Of a stretch of 64,000 nt of DNA, positions 32,001 to 44,300 are shown in pieces (the stretch's first letter is position 1; the number at the start of each line of letters is the position of its first letter). The DNA is taken from assembly GCF_021018805.1 (NCBI RefSeq), contig NC_086258.1, positions 14,718,692-14,782,691 of the forward strand. Direction: 5' to 3'. Below the pieces are notes generated by a model. The model was not told the DNA's origin, made no database searches, and saw only the letters and a list, made by a program, of their open reading frames with translations. The DNA is from Prinia subflava (taxonomy: Eukaryota > Chordata > Aves > Passeriformes > Cisticolidae). A program made the translations under genes and the position numbers.

Positions 32001-34594
32001 ATGTAGAAAGTGCGAGAAAATAATGTACAACTGCCCCCAGAAAATGTAAATTCAGGCATGGCAATGTCTCCTTTTCCATGTGGCCATCCTGATCCCTTCC
32101 CAGTGGGTGCAGACTGAACCCTCTCACTGGTGGCACCAGGCTGGCCCCGTGGCACAGCCCCTGTGGTCCCTGTCACCCACATAAGGAGCTTTTCTCATTC
32201 TGAGGTCCCCTTGCCTTTTTACCCTTCTCTCTGATCACTAGGCAGGCTCTTGCCATGCAAGTGATGGAGTTAAGAGAAATTGGAACGTAGCTGCAGTTTG
32301 TGGGAAAGAGCAGTTTGAAAGTGGCTGAGAAGAGTAGGAAAAGTGGGTCACAGGTGGTAGTGGGGCATTTCCCCAAGGACCATCACTCTCCCCCTTTTGC
32401 CCTGTTTTCTGGAATTTGAGTGCTGGCTGTCAGTGCCTGTTACCAGGCAGCTCTTTGGGCTTTAGGAACAAGCAGTAGACAGGATGAGAGCTGCCTGCTG
32501 GGCTGTCTCTCATCACTCTGGCTCTGTTCAAGATGATGGAGCTCTGCTAACAAATCCTCATCTCTTTTCTGGAGCTCAGCCAACATAGAATAATTTCTGC
32601 CACATGAATGTAGCTGGGCTGTGTGCTCTCTGCATAAAATACAGCTTGCTTCTAATTCGGGATTTTGTGCTGTGAGAAAATTTTTGTATGTTTAGAACCT
32701 CAATTTAATTTTTAAAAAATTGCTATTTCCTAGTTCTGTTTAGAATTAAGTGATAAATACATTTAGTAATCTGTTGGGTTTTGTAAATTTATTAGGTACT
32801 TAAGCTTCATCCTTGCTTAGCACCCCTCAAAGTGGCCTTGGATGTAGGAAAAGGTCCAACAACAGAGCTGAGGCAGGTAAGTTGTAAGAGAATATTTTAG
32901 TTTTGAGCGTTGACTCTCCATGTAATCTGTTACAATTCAGACACATGAGGAAGATCATGCTGCTGCTTTGACTCCTGGAGATTCCTGGTTGTGCAGAGTT
33001 CATGGTGCTCCCACTCTGCAGCGTGTGGGTCACACCAAAGGAATTCATTGCAGGCAGTTCCTTGGGTGGACACAACTGCTTTTGGTACAATAGAGCTGAT
33101 GCTTGTCCCATGCAAAATTAAGGAAAATAACACCATCCCTCTCAGCTTCTTAATCTTTCAGAATTATCTTAATGCATGGGTTGCATATTCAGAAGGATTT
33201 TTAAAAGGTTTTCTTTAAGGCAATCATGAAGTCCCTGTGGAAGGCAGGAAACTTATACTAGCATGTTTTTAAACAGAAGTGGAGACAGAACTGCCAGGCT
33301 GCTTTCTGATTTGAGGTTATTTCAGCCAGCAAATTAACACCAGCTAGGAATGTTAACACCACACATGTTGAGAGTTTTAATGGTTTCGTTGTATAGTCTC
33401 AAACCCTCAAAGTCTGTCTTTTAACTTCCGTTTTTAAATGAATACAGGTCTGTCAAGGATTGTTCAATGAACTGACAGAAAATGGAATTTCTGTATGGCC
33501 AGGTTATCTGGAAACTGTGCATATGTCTCTGGAACATCTTTATACAAAGTAAGGAGAAACAGTCTTTTGTAAATTAAACTATGAAGGCCAAAGATGACTT
33601 TCTGTGGACTGCTGTAAATATGCCTTTTTTCAGTAGGAAGTCATTAAATGCAGTAACTGACTGAAGGTGTGGATCCTGAACTGTGGACTTGGATTCAAGT
33701 GGTTTTATTATGAAAAGCATATATCAGATGATTTTTTAAAATAAATTAAGTAGAAGCCTTTTACGTGTTACTGTTATTTTCCTGGAACTGTGAAATGTCT
33801 TAAAAACTGTAATGTAGAAAACAAATTTCTTCAGGTGAATTATAAGCCTGCAGAACTGTTTCCCACCTCACCCCCATTTTTGCATCTCGTCTGGTTCTGT
33901 GTTTCATTCTTAAGCATTATTTCAAACAACCCACTGTGTCTGATCTTGAACTTGACAGTTATTCCAAGCCTGGAACCACTGCCACTAGTGATGTGAAGGA
34001 ACTGATTGTGCACATAAAAACAGCTATTCCATTTGGGTGCTTCATGTATGATTTGTTGACCAGGAGTGGATGTGGGGCATATGGCTCCTCATGTCAAAGC
34101 ATCTTGATGAGTGTTTTTTTCTGAGAGAAAAGAAATGCAACTATTTATTCATGTGCAGTAAAACAAAGTCGGAAAGATAAATTCTGCTTGTACAAAAATA
34201 CTCTTTTAATAGGTTACTAAATAAGATTCTTTTTATATCCTAAAGTAACTAAGTAATTTAAAGAAATGTAATCAGAAAGCAAAGAATGGCAACAAGAAAA
34301 CTGGAGGTGTCACACTGTAATGCAGTACAGCTAAACTAAATATTTACAGTTCATGGTCATTTTTATGGAAGTTATCTGATTTTTTCTGTGCACCAAAAGC
34401 AGTAACAGGTGGGTTCTTCTCTCTGCAGGTACGATGAGATGAGCATTCCCTTCACAGTCTTGGTAAGTGACAGCACTCTGGAGAATGGAGTGGTCCAGCT
34501 GAGAAGCAGAGACACCACCATGAAGGAGATGATGCACATTTCCAGGCTGAAGGACTTTTTAACTAAGTATGTTACATCAGCCAAAAATGTGTAA
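29023..34594 (+). CDS. POLG2: Mitochondrial DNA polymerase gamma accessory subunit, 8 exons
   Basis: POLG2 forms the dimeric processivity subunit that binds the catalytic subunit POLG and DNA in the mitochondrial matrix. Coding exons: 29023-29533, 29923-30067, 30206-30311, 30692-30865, 31852-31992, 32796-32876, 33448-33548, 34429-34594, all phase-consistent; total 474 aa, human 485. The first 35 or so residues are Arg-rich with almost no acidic residues, as in a mitochondrial targeting peptide. The body is the class II aminoacyl-tRNA-synthetase-like fold (residues about 45-355, including [11 protein letters not shown] and [15 protein letters not shown]). Residues about 360-474 are the anticodon-binding-like domain ([46 protein letters not shown]). 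Exon 1 is very GC-rich, so antisense reading frames over it are not genes. Confidence 0.96.
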
Positions 34595-34608
34595 ACTTAT
34601 ATTTGTTG

Positions 34609-34614
34609 AATAAA
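34609..34614 (+). terminator. POLG2: POLG2 polyadenylation signal
   Basis: AATAAA starts 15 nt after the stop codon, implying a very short 3' UTR of roughly 35 nt. Confidence 0.75.
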
Positions 34615-35464
34615 AGGATTTTCTTAGACATCGTTGCCTGAACTGGTTTCAGCGTTGTTATGGATTCAGGGGTTTCTCTGCAAACAGTTCTGCTAAAACT
34701 TGATGGTGCATCTGTTTTCTGTCAAATCTGGGTCTTCCAGGTGTCCTTGGAAAAAGAAAAACTTATTAGCAAGGCTAACTATATTCTTGTTCATGTTTTT
34801 GGTTTTAATATCATACTGGAAGTGCTCCATCCTAAGCTAAAAATTCAGCTTTCCTCTGTATAGCTGACACAATTGTGATCTCTGCTGGAAAATAGTATTT
34901 TATATAAAAGACTTCCAAATCTTAAATATTTTAATAGCATCAGTATCTTTGTACTGTTTGTAGGAAAGTATTTTAGTCACATAACTTGAGTTCTTAAATA
35001 TGAAAGCTACTTCTTCTTTCACTTGATAAATGTAAAAAAATCAGAAATATTTTACCAAGAGTAATAGAGGAACAGATTTAAATAAATGGTAAGTTTTTTT
35101 AATGAACATTTTTTTGTGGACAAAATATCTGTGTGTATAAGATGGTGGAAAAAGACTAATGTATGATCATATTTTTCCTGTATCTAAGAACAATGGTTTA
35201 AATCAGATACAAGAGTTTGCAGAGATACAAAGCTGTGTGTTTCTGATCTTGTCTAAGTTTCCAGTGCCTGTACAGCATGCTTAGTTCCTGTATAAAGTGC
35301 TGAAGGTTTGTGCAGCAAGGCCTGTGGCCTCTGATAGTCATCAGTGTCACGAAACACAAGAAATTGCCTTAAAATCCTCTGCTAACATGGTCCTCACTTG
35401 ACCATGAATGAGGTATTTGTAACAACAATAATATAGACAAAATACTCCAACAAACAAAACAAAA

Positions 35465-35510
35465 TATTTTTGTTTATACAAAAATATATATTTTTGTATA
35501 AACAAAAATA
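35465..35510. repeat. Perfect 46-bp palindrome without spacer
   Basis: The 23-bp arms are exact reverse complements meeting at 35487/35488. The arm reads TATTTTTGTTTATACAAAAA then TAT. Every pair was checked by hand; symmetry breaks at 35464 and 35511. Confidence 0.92.
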
Positions 35511-36762
35511 CTCCAGTATAGAGTATTTATGCTAGATATGATCAAGGTTAGCATAATGTGACTTATTGAAATCAAGGAATTCTAAATAAGCTGGCTGTGG
35601 ATAAGCCAGCAACATCTTAGAAACAGCCTGTACAGGCTGCAGAATTTATTTTGAAGTCAGCTGTCCCAAAATTAATTTTTGCAACCTATCCCTACTCTGA
35701 GAGCTGAAGTATTGTTGAACTGAAAAATTGCCATCCTTGCAGGTACATAGAGGCCAAATACAGATCCTCTAGTGCCTAAGAGGGATGTTTTTTCTTTTCT
35801 TGTTACACTGGACAAAAGCCTTTTGATTATCTTATGTGTGTAAACAATCCAGTTTCTACTTTAGCAGAATTGTTAAATGTTCAGGAACTTAGGTCTATAT
35901 GAGAGCTTTTAATGTAATTAGAAGTTGTATCTGTTTGCTTGTTCTCCTAAATTGAAGTCCTTAGATAATGTGGCTCAGAGATTTTGCTTAGAAAGAGAGC
36001 TGCACTGCCTACAAACTGATGAGGCCAGGAAATTGGTATCTAAACATCATCTCTTTGTATGCAGCTTGCTGGAACTTGGCACATTTGAGGGCTGAAAAAT
36101 TCTTTAGAAGTATGTGATTAAGTTAATCAGAAAAAAGTCATACCTGGTGCTCAGTCTCTGATGAGGACCTTTGAATAGACTGTAGAACACGCCCTCCCCC
36201 CTGCTAAAAGCCAGAATAACACAATTTGTAATTGCTTTTTTGTACAGATACACAGAAGAAGAATTAACATTACATCAGCAGTGTGATTACTCATAACATC
36301 TTGTGCGTGGTTTCATAGAGAGGCTGCTGAATTTGCCATAGGATGGTTTGGTAGGGTTTTTCTTTCTTCTTTCCCTCCCCTCCTCAAAACAATTTAAAAG
36401 CTATATTATTTTTCCCATAGTAACTAAACAATTCCATATGCAATTGCAAGTATTTAAGCCCTGCCTCCACCCAGCAAAGCCCCCTCAAAACATATTTGGT
36501 GTATCAAATATTCCAATATTGTAGCTTGAGGTTTTCACCTTTTTCCTCTTCTCTTCTAATAACAGAGAAGTTGACGTATTCTTCTTCTGGTTTAACAGGC
36601 TCTGGATTAAAGATGATGAACAGCAGTTAACTCAATTACAAACAACTTGAATCAGACTTTTTTTTTCTATAATCTTGAAACAAAGCAGTGAGATTCCAGA
36701 CTGAATATAAATCATGGAGCATCCATGGGCCTTATCAGAGCTTTTATCACTGTCCTTGCAGG

Positions 36763-36846
36763 CTGAGATCTGGCACGAGCAGCTGCACAGCACTGAGCTG
36801 ACCCAGCAGGGCAGTGAGAACTCTGTCTACTGCATGAACAGGAAGG
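36763..36846 (+). other. Unassigned exon-like open block
   Basis: A pyrimidine-rich tract ending CCTTGCAG precedes 36763. The frame that follows (AEIWHEQLHSTEL, later ENSVYCMNRK) looks more like coding sequence in composition than its AT-rich surroundings. There is no convincing donor or partner exon, and I recognise no family. It could be a decayed exon or chance. Confidence 0.2.
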
Positions 36847-37268
36847 CAGGTTTGGAGACAGTTACTCCATTTGGAGATTTAGAAATTGGAATTATTAGAA
36901 ACATTAATGCCTTTGCTATTGGTTTGTTTGGGGGGGTTCTTATTCCCCTTGAAAAGAGGCATTCACATTCAAGGCAAATGTAGGAATGTCCAAGTTCAGA
37001 GCATTGGTGCTGTCAGGTAATGTCTTCATTATTGTGCGTTTTCTGCAATTCAAGTACTAAAATTTCTTAACAGAGGTCAGTTCCTTTGTTGTCACTTCAT
37101 AATTTCAGTTTGACCTGACCTTGAATCTTGCCAAACTTAAGAAGGATTGAATAAAGAACTAAAGTACTGAACAATTCAGAACAGAATGCAGGAGCTATAC
37201 AAGTTTTACTTTGCTACAGCTTCATATAGCTCACTATTGTCTGTTGCTAAGTGGCCATTACACCCTTT

Positions 37269-37274
37269 TTTATT
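37269..37274 (-). terminator. MILR1: MILR1 polyadenylation signal
   Basis: Plus-strand TTTATT reads AATAAA on the minus strand, about 47 nt past the in-frame stop at 37321-37323. It supports the gene ending here rather than further left. Confidence 0.55.
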
Positions 37275-37320
37275 TAAACCTCAGTTCATTTAACCAGCTG
37301 CAGTTTTGGCTGCATGGCTG

Positions 37321-40300
37321 TCAGATGATGCCAGGTTTTTGATTCTGAGATTTTGGATTCTGAGGGATTTCAAATAGTGCCTCTGCCTGGGGGGTCAGTA
37401 GATGTCCCAGTGATTCTGCAGTACCTGAAAGAACCTGCCTGACTGCAGGGGGTGACAGGAACTTACCAATCTCTGAGTATATGACTTCATTTTCAGACTC
37501 CTCTGCATTCACTGTTGAAGTAAGGACAATTGAGGGCCTGCTAGACTTGTATTTTCCTGCAAGTTGTAAAAGAAAAACACGTGTATGTGTATATACACAT
37601 ACATATATATATATATTTCTTAGAAATAAACAGTTTCAATGTGTTTTTTAATATTTGGAGATCTCAGGTAAGGTTATTTTTCATAATCAAAATTATTCCT
37701 TACCCAAGGGCATTTTAATAATTTCCCTTTCCAGTGAGGTCGAATTTCTTCCAGTGTTGTATTACATTAGATGTTGCTTTGCCTTCCCCACCCCAGATCT
37801 TTCACCTAAAACACAGCTCAGAGATTTGGCCTTGTCAAAGTCTTGTTAAGCTGGCAGTGCTGCTTCAGAGAGACTCAACAACAGGCTAAAATACCAGGAG
37901 CTACTCTACTGAAAACAGTAAAATATATTGACAACATAAATGACCTTTGGAAAATGAAAAAGACATTCAGATAACTCACTTGCTTTATACAAAGGAATTA
38001 TGAAAAATGGAACTGCCAGAGCCAAGCCTATTAGGAGTAGTAGCAGGATCAGCCCAAGAGAAATTATCAGGGACTGAGAATGGCTTCTCTCTTCTGCCAA
38101 AAAGAAGAAAAAAATGTTTATGCAATGAAATGTTGTTTCATATTTTAAGTATTTTCTGTAAATTGCAATCAAGACTTGAAATTTCTTTCAGCTTTTAGAT
38201 TAACTGGGGTTAATGTAACTGTTCATGTGAGTCCCAAGGACTCTGTGCCCCAGCAGAAGGAAGGCAGCTTGCTGGTGCCAGTTAAGCTTTTTCATGGAGA
38301 GAAAAATGAAACCAGACTCTCCAAGGTGGACCAGGAGTCTCTTGTCAAAGTGAGCCTATCTTTCGTGGTCACTTCAACTTCTACTGCTGTCTAGGATGCA
38401 TGAAATTCTATGGTTTTGCATTAATTTGAAAACCTCAATTTGCTTTTTTTAATTTAAAAAATTGTATTTTGAACATCACATTCCAGGAGCAAAGTATCTG
38501 GCTAAAAACCAGCATAGTTACAACATTCTGAATTTTGTGTGATACGAGTTTTTCAACAGTAGTAACCTCATTTCATTCATACCTGCTAACGTAAAGTTGA
38601 AAGCATTGCTGTATTTTGTATTGTTGGGAAAACTGTTATAAGCTTTGCATTTATAGGTTCCAAAGTCACTAAGGGAGTCGATAAATAGAAAAATCACAGC
38701 TGCTTCCCTCTTCTGCATCGTCTTTCGGGGAGAAATGTTTTGTGTTCCTTTGAAGAAGAGATACGTGATGGGAAGGGATCCGTTCTCCGAGAAACAGGAC
38801 AGGGTCACGTTCTGGCCTCTCTTGGCCTGAGAGGTGGGTGAGCTCAGCACTGGTTTGGAAATTGGCTCTGTAGAAAGAAAACTGAAAAGTCTGAATCACC
38901 CAGTACAGGACAAGGCAAGACTTGGAGTGACAACACTGGCAAAAGGGCTGGGCATGGAGGATGGAGGGGGCAGGAGAGCACAGCTCCTGAGGTAAGAGCA
39001 GCAGGAAAGTTCAGCTCCTCTGTCAAGCAGAGAGAGGGCTGTATGCCCCTGCAGTTACCAGTGCTGGGAGGGGGTACAGCAGGACGTACCTATGAAGGTG
39101 AAGTTGAGGCTGTTGCTGTATTTTCCACTGCTGGAGTTGTTGTACTCAGCTTTGCACTTGTACTCCCCTGCGTCGCTGGCAGAGCTGATGCTCAGGGGGA
39201 ACAGCGCAGGGGTCAGGTCTGACCTGTTTGAAGCAGATACCTGCTGGTTGTGCTTGAACAGAGTGTATCTGACAGGTGGAGATCCAGGCTCAGACAGGCA
39301 GGAGAGGGTCACATTCTGCTTCATCACCACGTTCAAAGTCCCCTGAACCAGTACAAGCTTGGGGTTGGACAGCATCTCTGGAAAGAAAAAACTTCTGAAT
39401 GAATTGATGGCACCTATGACCCAAGAAAGCCCCAGATTTTTCCCAAAATATGTCGACAACCAAGCTCTGCTTTGTGTTGAAATGGACCATTATACTTTTC
39501 CCACCTGTAATAGCAGGCAACTCAACTTTTCAAATCCAGAATGCAGCTTCACACACAATTTAAAGTGCCTGTGTTCATGCAAAGTTACACAGCCACACAA
39601 AGCCCACAGATGTGTTCAGATGAGCCAACAATACTTTTGAGCTACAGCAGCAATTAAAATAACAGAAGTATAAAAGATTAAATCCAATATTGTGGAATAT
39701 TAATTGTAAGAGAAAGTAACCTGATACAGTAGTTGAGAGGTAGCATGTGAACCTGAAAGCAAAAGCAGCATTTTATTTGTGGCTGTCTATTAACAGACAG
39801 AACTAACCTTGTGTAAGTAGATGGAACATTTGAATAGTAGCAGTAAGGGCCTTGATGGTATCTCAAATTTCATGATCTTATACAAATAAATTTGCAATAA
39901 AAACCTGTCTTTCCATAGAAAATGGTACTGAACTAGTCATGACTAAAGTAAAAGAGGACATTTCCAATTAAAAAAAAAAGTTTTAACGTGTTAAAGCAAT
40001 TTTGACTTTACGTACAGGTCAGCAAAGAGGCAGTTAACTTTGTATGGAAACTTTTAAACTGACTCAGTGCTCAGAGAGGCAAAAGATTTAATTTGGCGTG
40101 AAAATTTTGGATATTTTTAAATCCCTCCCCCATTTTTTTGGATTACAGTCAACACATACCTCAAAATCAACAAAAGAGAACCTACCTTTGCCATTTGCAG
40201 TAATCTTCTGTATCTGTTGAGACATTTGAGCTAAGAGAAGAAAAAGAAAAGCTTTCAGACAAGACACAATGTTTCTGTTTAGAAAGATTTGTAATATGAA

Positions 40301-40355
40301 AGATACGTGTCCTTGGCTTACGGTAGGAAAACAGCAGAATTGCAAGAAAAAACAT
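37321..40355 (-). CDS. MILR1: MILR1-like (Allergin-1) ITIM immunoglobulin receptor
   Basis: Type I membrane receptor of the mast cell immunoglobulin-like receptor family, inhibitory in mammals through its ITIM. Exons, 5' to 3': 40322-40355 (MFFLAILLFSY, signal peptide), 40186-40230, 39090-39377 (Ig 1, residues about 27-122, Cys in TLSCLSEP and YKCKAEY), 38583-38867 (Ig 2, about 123-217, Cys in TLSCFSEN and YKCKAYN), 37980-38093 (transmembrane, LIISLGLILLLLLIGLALAV), and 37556 leftward (tail). Each internal exon is phase 1-1. The tail has VIYSEI with Tyr282, a canonical ITIM. The last boundary is uncertain: a GTAAG donor follows 37467, yet the frame stays open to a stop at 37321-37323, giving 333 aa (human 343). 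Position beside PECAM1 and POLG2 and the two-Ig layout support the name; both Ig domains carry several N-glycosylation sequons. Confidence 0.85.
37582..37603. repeat. Short palindrome next to an (AT)n run
   Basis: A 22-bp self-complementary stretch (TGTATGTGTATATACACATA then CA) runs into a TA microsatellite in the MILR1 intron between the transmembrane and ITIM exons. Such structure is common in TG/TA simple repeats. Confidence 0.8.
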
Positions 40356-40580
40356 TTCTGGATACTGAGCAAGAGAGATGGTGGAGTTACATGACAGAGA
40401 TCTTTCTTCTGAAGGAGGTGGAGGAGTGGCTCTAGGACTTAAGGAAGTTCTAAATACGGAAACTGTGCCGATCAGTGCTGATCTTTACTCATGTTGCTTT
40501 GGAGAATTTTGTCATATCCCATGTACATTTAGCCTATGGCAGGCAGGGGAGTGGGCAGAGAGGAGCAGTGGGGTGGGGAG

Positions 40581-40832
40581 CAGCAGTTGGGACACAGGTA
40601 AATGTTGTGTCCAGCTGTCCCCAGACGTGGCTGACATGAGCAGCAGTTTGGGACACAGGTAAATGTTGTGTCCAGCTGTCCCCAGACGTGGCTGACATGA
40701 GCAGCAGTTTGGGACACAGGTAAATGTTGTGTCCAGCTGTCCCCAGACGTGGCTGACATGAGCAGCAGTTTGGGACACAGGTAAATGTTGTGTCCAGCTG
40801 TCCCCAGACGTGGCTGACATGAGCAGCAGTTT
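40581..40832. repeat. 61-bp minisatellite, four copies, upstream of MILR1
   Basis: Unit boundaries (CAGCAGTT) fall at 40581, 40641, 40702 and 40763, with a partial copy at 40824. Copies are virtually identical; the first lacks one T. Each unit holds an inverted repeat (GGACACA, 9-nt gap, TGTGTCC). It starts about 225 bp upstream of the MILR1 start codon. Because 61 is not a multiple of 3 and no stop occurs, all three minus-strand frames are open across it; these are not genes. Confidence 0.95.
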
Positions 40833-40889
40833 CCCCCATGAGTTGTGTGGTGGAGCCATCCTGCCCTGCAGTTCAGAACCAGGGAGTGA

Positions 40890-41310
40890 CTGAGGGTGGA
40901 AAAGGCTTCTAAGAGCATTGAGTTCAACCATTCCCCCAGCACTGCCAGGTCAGCCACTAACCCTGTCCCCAAGTGCCACATCTACAAGTCTTTAAATCCC
41001 TAGAGGTGACTCCACCACTTCCCAGGTGAACCTGGGCCAATGTCTGACAACCTTTTCTATGAAGAATTTTTTCCTAATGTCTGATCTAAACCTCCTCCAG
41101 TGCAACTTGAGGCTGATTCCTCCTGTCCTATCACTTGTTACTTGGGAGGAAAGACCAACCCCCAGCTTTCTCCTCTTGGGTAGTTTTTCTAGCACTGTTG
41201 TGGTAAGGGAATTAATGAGATCACCGATCCATATCAAAGAGACATTTCCTAGAGACAGGGCAAGTGATAATATAGCTGAGACTAAGGAAATACGTAGCAC
41301 TGGGTGGGTT
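40890..41310 (-). mobile_element. CR1 retroposon fragment, 5'-truncated
   Basis: The plus strand reads the reverse complement of an avian CR1 3' region, including stretches such as CCACCACTTCCCAGG, TAAACCTCCTCCAGTGCAAC and CCTATCACTTGTTACTTGGG. The element's 3' end is therefore near 40890 and its truncated 5' side near 41310. No reverse transcriptase reading frame remains. Confidence 0.88.
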
Positions 41311-41319
41311 TTTAGCAGC

Positions 41320-44300
41320 AATATAATTTTTAAAAAACAGTCTAAAAAAGTATCAAATCCAAAGAAGTTTTAAGATGTCTATAAGTATTTATAGCTAGCT
41401 AGCTTGTTAAGAAAACATTTCAGTTGAGCTTCAAATATTAAGCTATAAGGAAGTGAGATCTTGTACTAGAAGGTACAAATCTCATAAAGAATTTGAGTTC
41501 AACACTTCTGCATAAACAAAGCTGGTGACTAATTTGATGAAGTAGTCAGTAATACAAAGCTACATAATGACAGTCTTGGCAAGTAGATGTTCTTTACTCT
41601 GGGTGAAGTAAATGTCAGCCAGGCATGGGCAATGCCTTCTGCAGGACTCCAGGCCTTGTACAATTGCTTACACAGAAAATGACTTAATAGTGATCCTTGT
41701 CTTATATCTTATTTCTTTCTTTTCACTTTCTGAAGCAACAAAGCCCTGCAGCCCTTCCCTGAGTCATACAGAATCCCTCCCAAATCCTTGGCCGTTGCAG
41801 CATTGCAAAATTTCCTCACAGAACGTTGTGTGCACTTCCTTCCTCCTTGTTTTTTTAATATTGGTGGAGGTTTACTTGTTTGGGTTTGTTTTCCTTTTGA
41901 ATTTTGTTTAAGACAGTCTCCACCCTCCCCTCAGAAATGCTTCTGATGTGGAAAGCTGTCAGCAAACCGCAAGAGCGGAACATCTTTTCCCAGCTGTCAG
42001 GAAGCACGTGTGAAAGTGCAGCTGTCAGGGGGAGGACAGGGCTGTTTGTGCATTTTGCTGTTGTGGGAGCTTCTTTTTGTCAGAAACCTTCACAAACAGC
42101 CCTCAGGAGCCCTGGCTGCTGGTGCTCATCCTCAAGCCAAAGCTTTTTCTAAGAAGCTGCTTCATTTTGTGTGTGGGAAGGGGAATAGTTACACAGCAAA
42201 GGAGCTGTGAATTTGGCCATACCTTCTAAAAAACAGAAGTTTAGGTGTCAGCAGAATCTCTCAGGTACAGCAGCTTTAATGGTGTGCAGGCTCCCTCAGC
42301 ATGCACAGCCTGAGTGTTCAAGGAAAACAAGTGCTGGTCCAAACCCCTGGTTTCTGTTTGGAACTGAGAAGTTTCCTTCCATGTGGGTTGTTTTTCAGGC
42401 AGAACTGGCTGTTGCCTTTGGACTAAAAGGATGTTGGATTTTTCAGTATGTGTACAGAGAGTTCTATAGCAGCAGTAAGATACTGTGTGCAGTTGGAGTT
42501 CCCTTTTTTATTAGATTTGCAAATTTCCTGCCTGGGATTAATGTACATGTAAGGAGAACAATAAATTTGACACAGAATAATCAGCAGAACATTGCAGAAC
42601 AGAGCAGAAGTCATCCAGCCAAAACAAGTAAGTTAAAATGTCAGAAAGGGAAATATGTATCACTTAGTGCTGTGACAATATTCTGCCCGAAGTGAGCAGG
42701 TGAAAGGGAATAAGCCAAACTGAGCTCCAATTCCCAAGCTCAGTTCTTTAATTTGAGGATGAAAATAGTGTGCTACTGTTCAATAGTAAGGCTGTGATGG
42801 CATCACAGTGTCTGTTCTGTCACAGGCTTCCAAGGGAAGTTGTACATTTCAGCAGAATGATAAGAATTATTATATATTGTTATTCCCAGTCCAGTTTCTC
42901 ATCCTTAGAGGTCCTGCATTCTGGAGCAGCATCTGCTGCAGTGGATGTCTGCAGAAGGTTTGCCAGAAGTCACATGGACTGACAGTTATGTCTGGAGATG
43001 AATTAAATCAAGGCTTCTGTTTTGTCTGCTGAAAGGTTTTACTGATACAGGCAGGTCACTGAATACTGGATTTTCACACTCCTACTCAAAAAGGTTGTGG
43101 GAGCAAGTCTGCTGTTTATTTCATGTACCTGATGTCTGATTGTGAGAGAATTGTTTTTCTGGAGAACAAGTAAGAGAAGAGGAGGAGAGGATCTCTTTTC
43201 TATGTATATTTAAGGTAGCTTTAAATTTCTTCTGGTTATGAATGAGAATTTTGACGTAGTGAATGCTTTTCAGTTGACTGCACATAGCAAAGAACATGTC
43301 AGCAGGTGAAGGGAACTTTTGGGTACCCAATTTGATAAACCTAGCAGCTCCCACATCCCCCAAAGATTAAATATTTTAAAATGTTACGTATGTCCTCTGA
43401 ATCATCTCCCAACAATGGAAAAAGAAAGAAAAAAATTGACAAAACACTGAAAATTTGGGTTACTAATGCATTTCCCTTGGGATAAATTCAAACATCACTG
43501 CATGAGAAGTGTTCCAGACAAATGTTTTAAAGAATTGCTGTAAGAATGCAGGATAGAGTGCTCTGCTAGCTTAATCACTCAGCTTACTCACAGATATAAT
43601 TTTAACTTTTTTCTGGTTCCTAACATCTGAGAAAAGTTAAACTTCCACCCCTCCAGTACTTAACATACTTAATAAAAAAACTGTTTAAAAAAGAACACAT
43701 ATTCCAGGACTGACTATATCTATTTTTCAGCTTTTTTCAAGCTTTTCTTGGCGTACTCAGAGGTGTATCTGAGGAGTATCTGCCCCTCTGTGCACTCATC
43801 CATCAGTTATGTGAGGAGCAGCCATGCCTGGCTGTGTGTGGCCACCTGCAGCAGATCAGGAGCAAATCAATTCTGCTCTTGGTTTGCACAGACTGCTGAA
43901 AGATTTTCTGTCAACTTGGATCAGCTCATTGAGTCACTGCCAACTGAATTTTACTCATGGAACCAATGTGGAATAATGCCTGGGGAATCATCAAGCAATA
44001 TTAAAATAATGGTAAAAGAAGGAAAAATATTTCCAGGATTAATTCCCTCTGCAGCCATGAGTTACTGAGCTCTCCTCTGCTCATTCTCTGATGCATGTGG
44101 CTGCAGAGCTTGAGGCTGTTTTCCAGCTGCATCTGGAAATGCTGGATGTGAAGCAAAACAAGTGCAAATCCTGGTCCCTTGCCAGTGAAGGGCACTGTGT
44201 GACAGTGACAGGGTGTGATGTGTGTTCCTGTTCATCCAGTAGTGGACAGCAGCTAAAAATGTCCTCGAGGAGCTGAATCAGCCCCACGCTGCTGGCACAG

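Larger units (their letters stand above)
34640..37260. other. Intergenic between the tail-to-tail genes POLG2 and MILR1
   Basis: AT-rich sequence with no recognised repeat family. It contains a perfect 46-bp palindrome at 35465-35510 and one unassigned exon-like block near 36763-36846. Confidence 0.45.

Noticed and set aside
40512..40981. Repetitive frames of up to 150 codons on the minus strand
   Set aside because: Produced by the 61-bp minisatellite, which is open in three frames; peptide repeats are an artefact of the DNA repeat.
42207..42695. 162-codon open frame between MILR1 and PECAM1
   Set aside because: No domain, signal peptide or family recognised, no supporting splice sites, composition like the surrounding AT-rich DNA.
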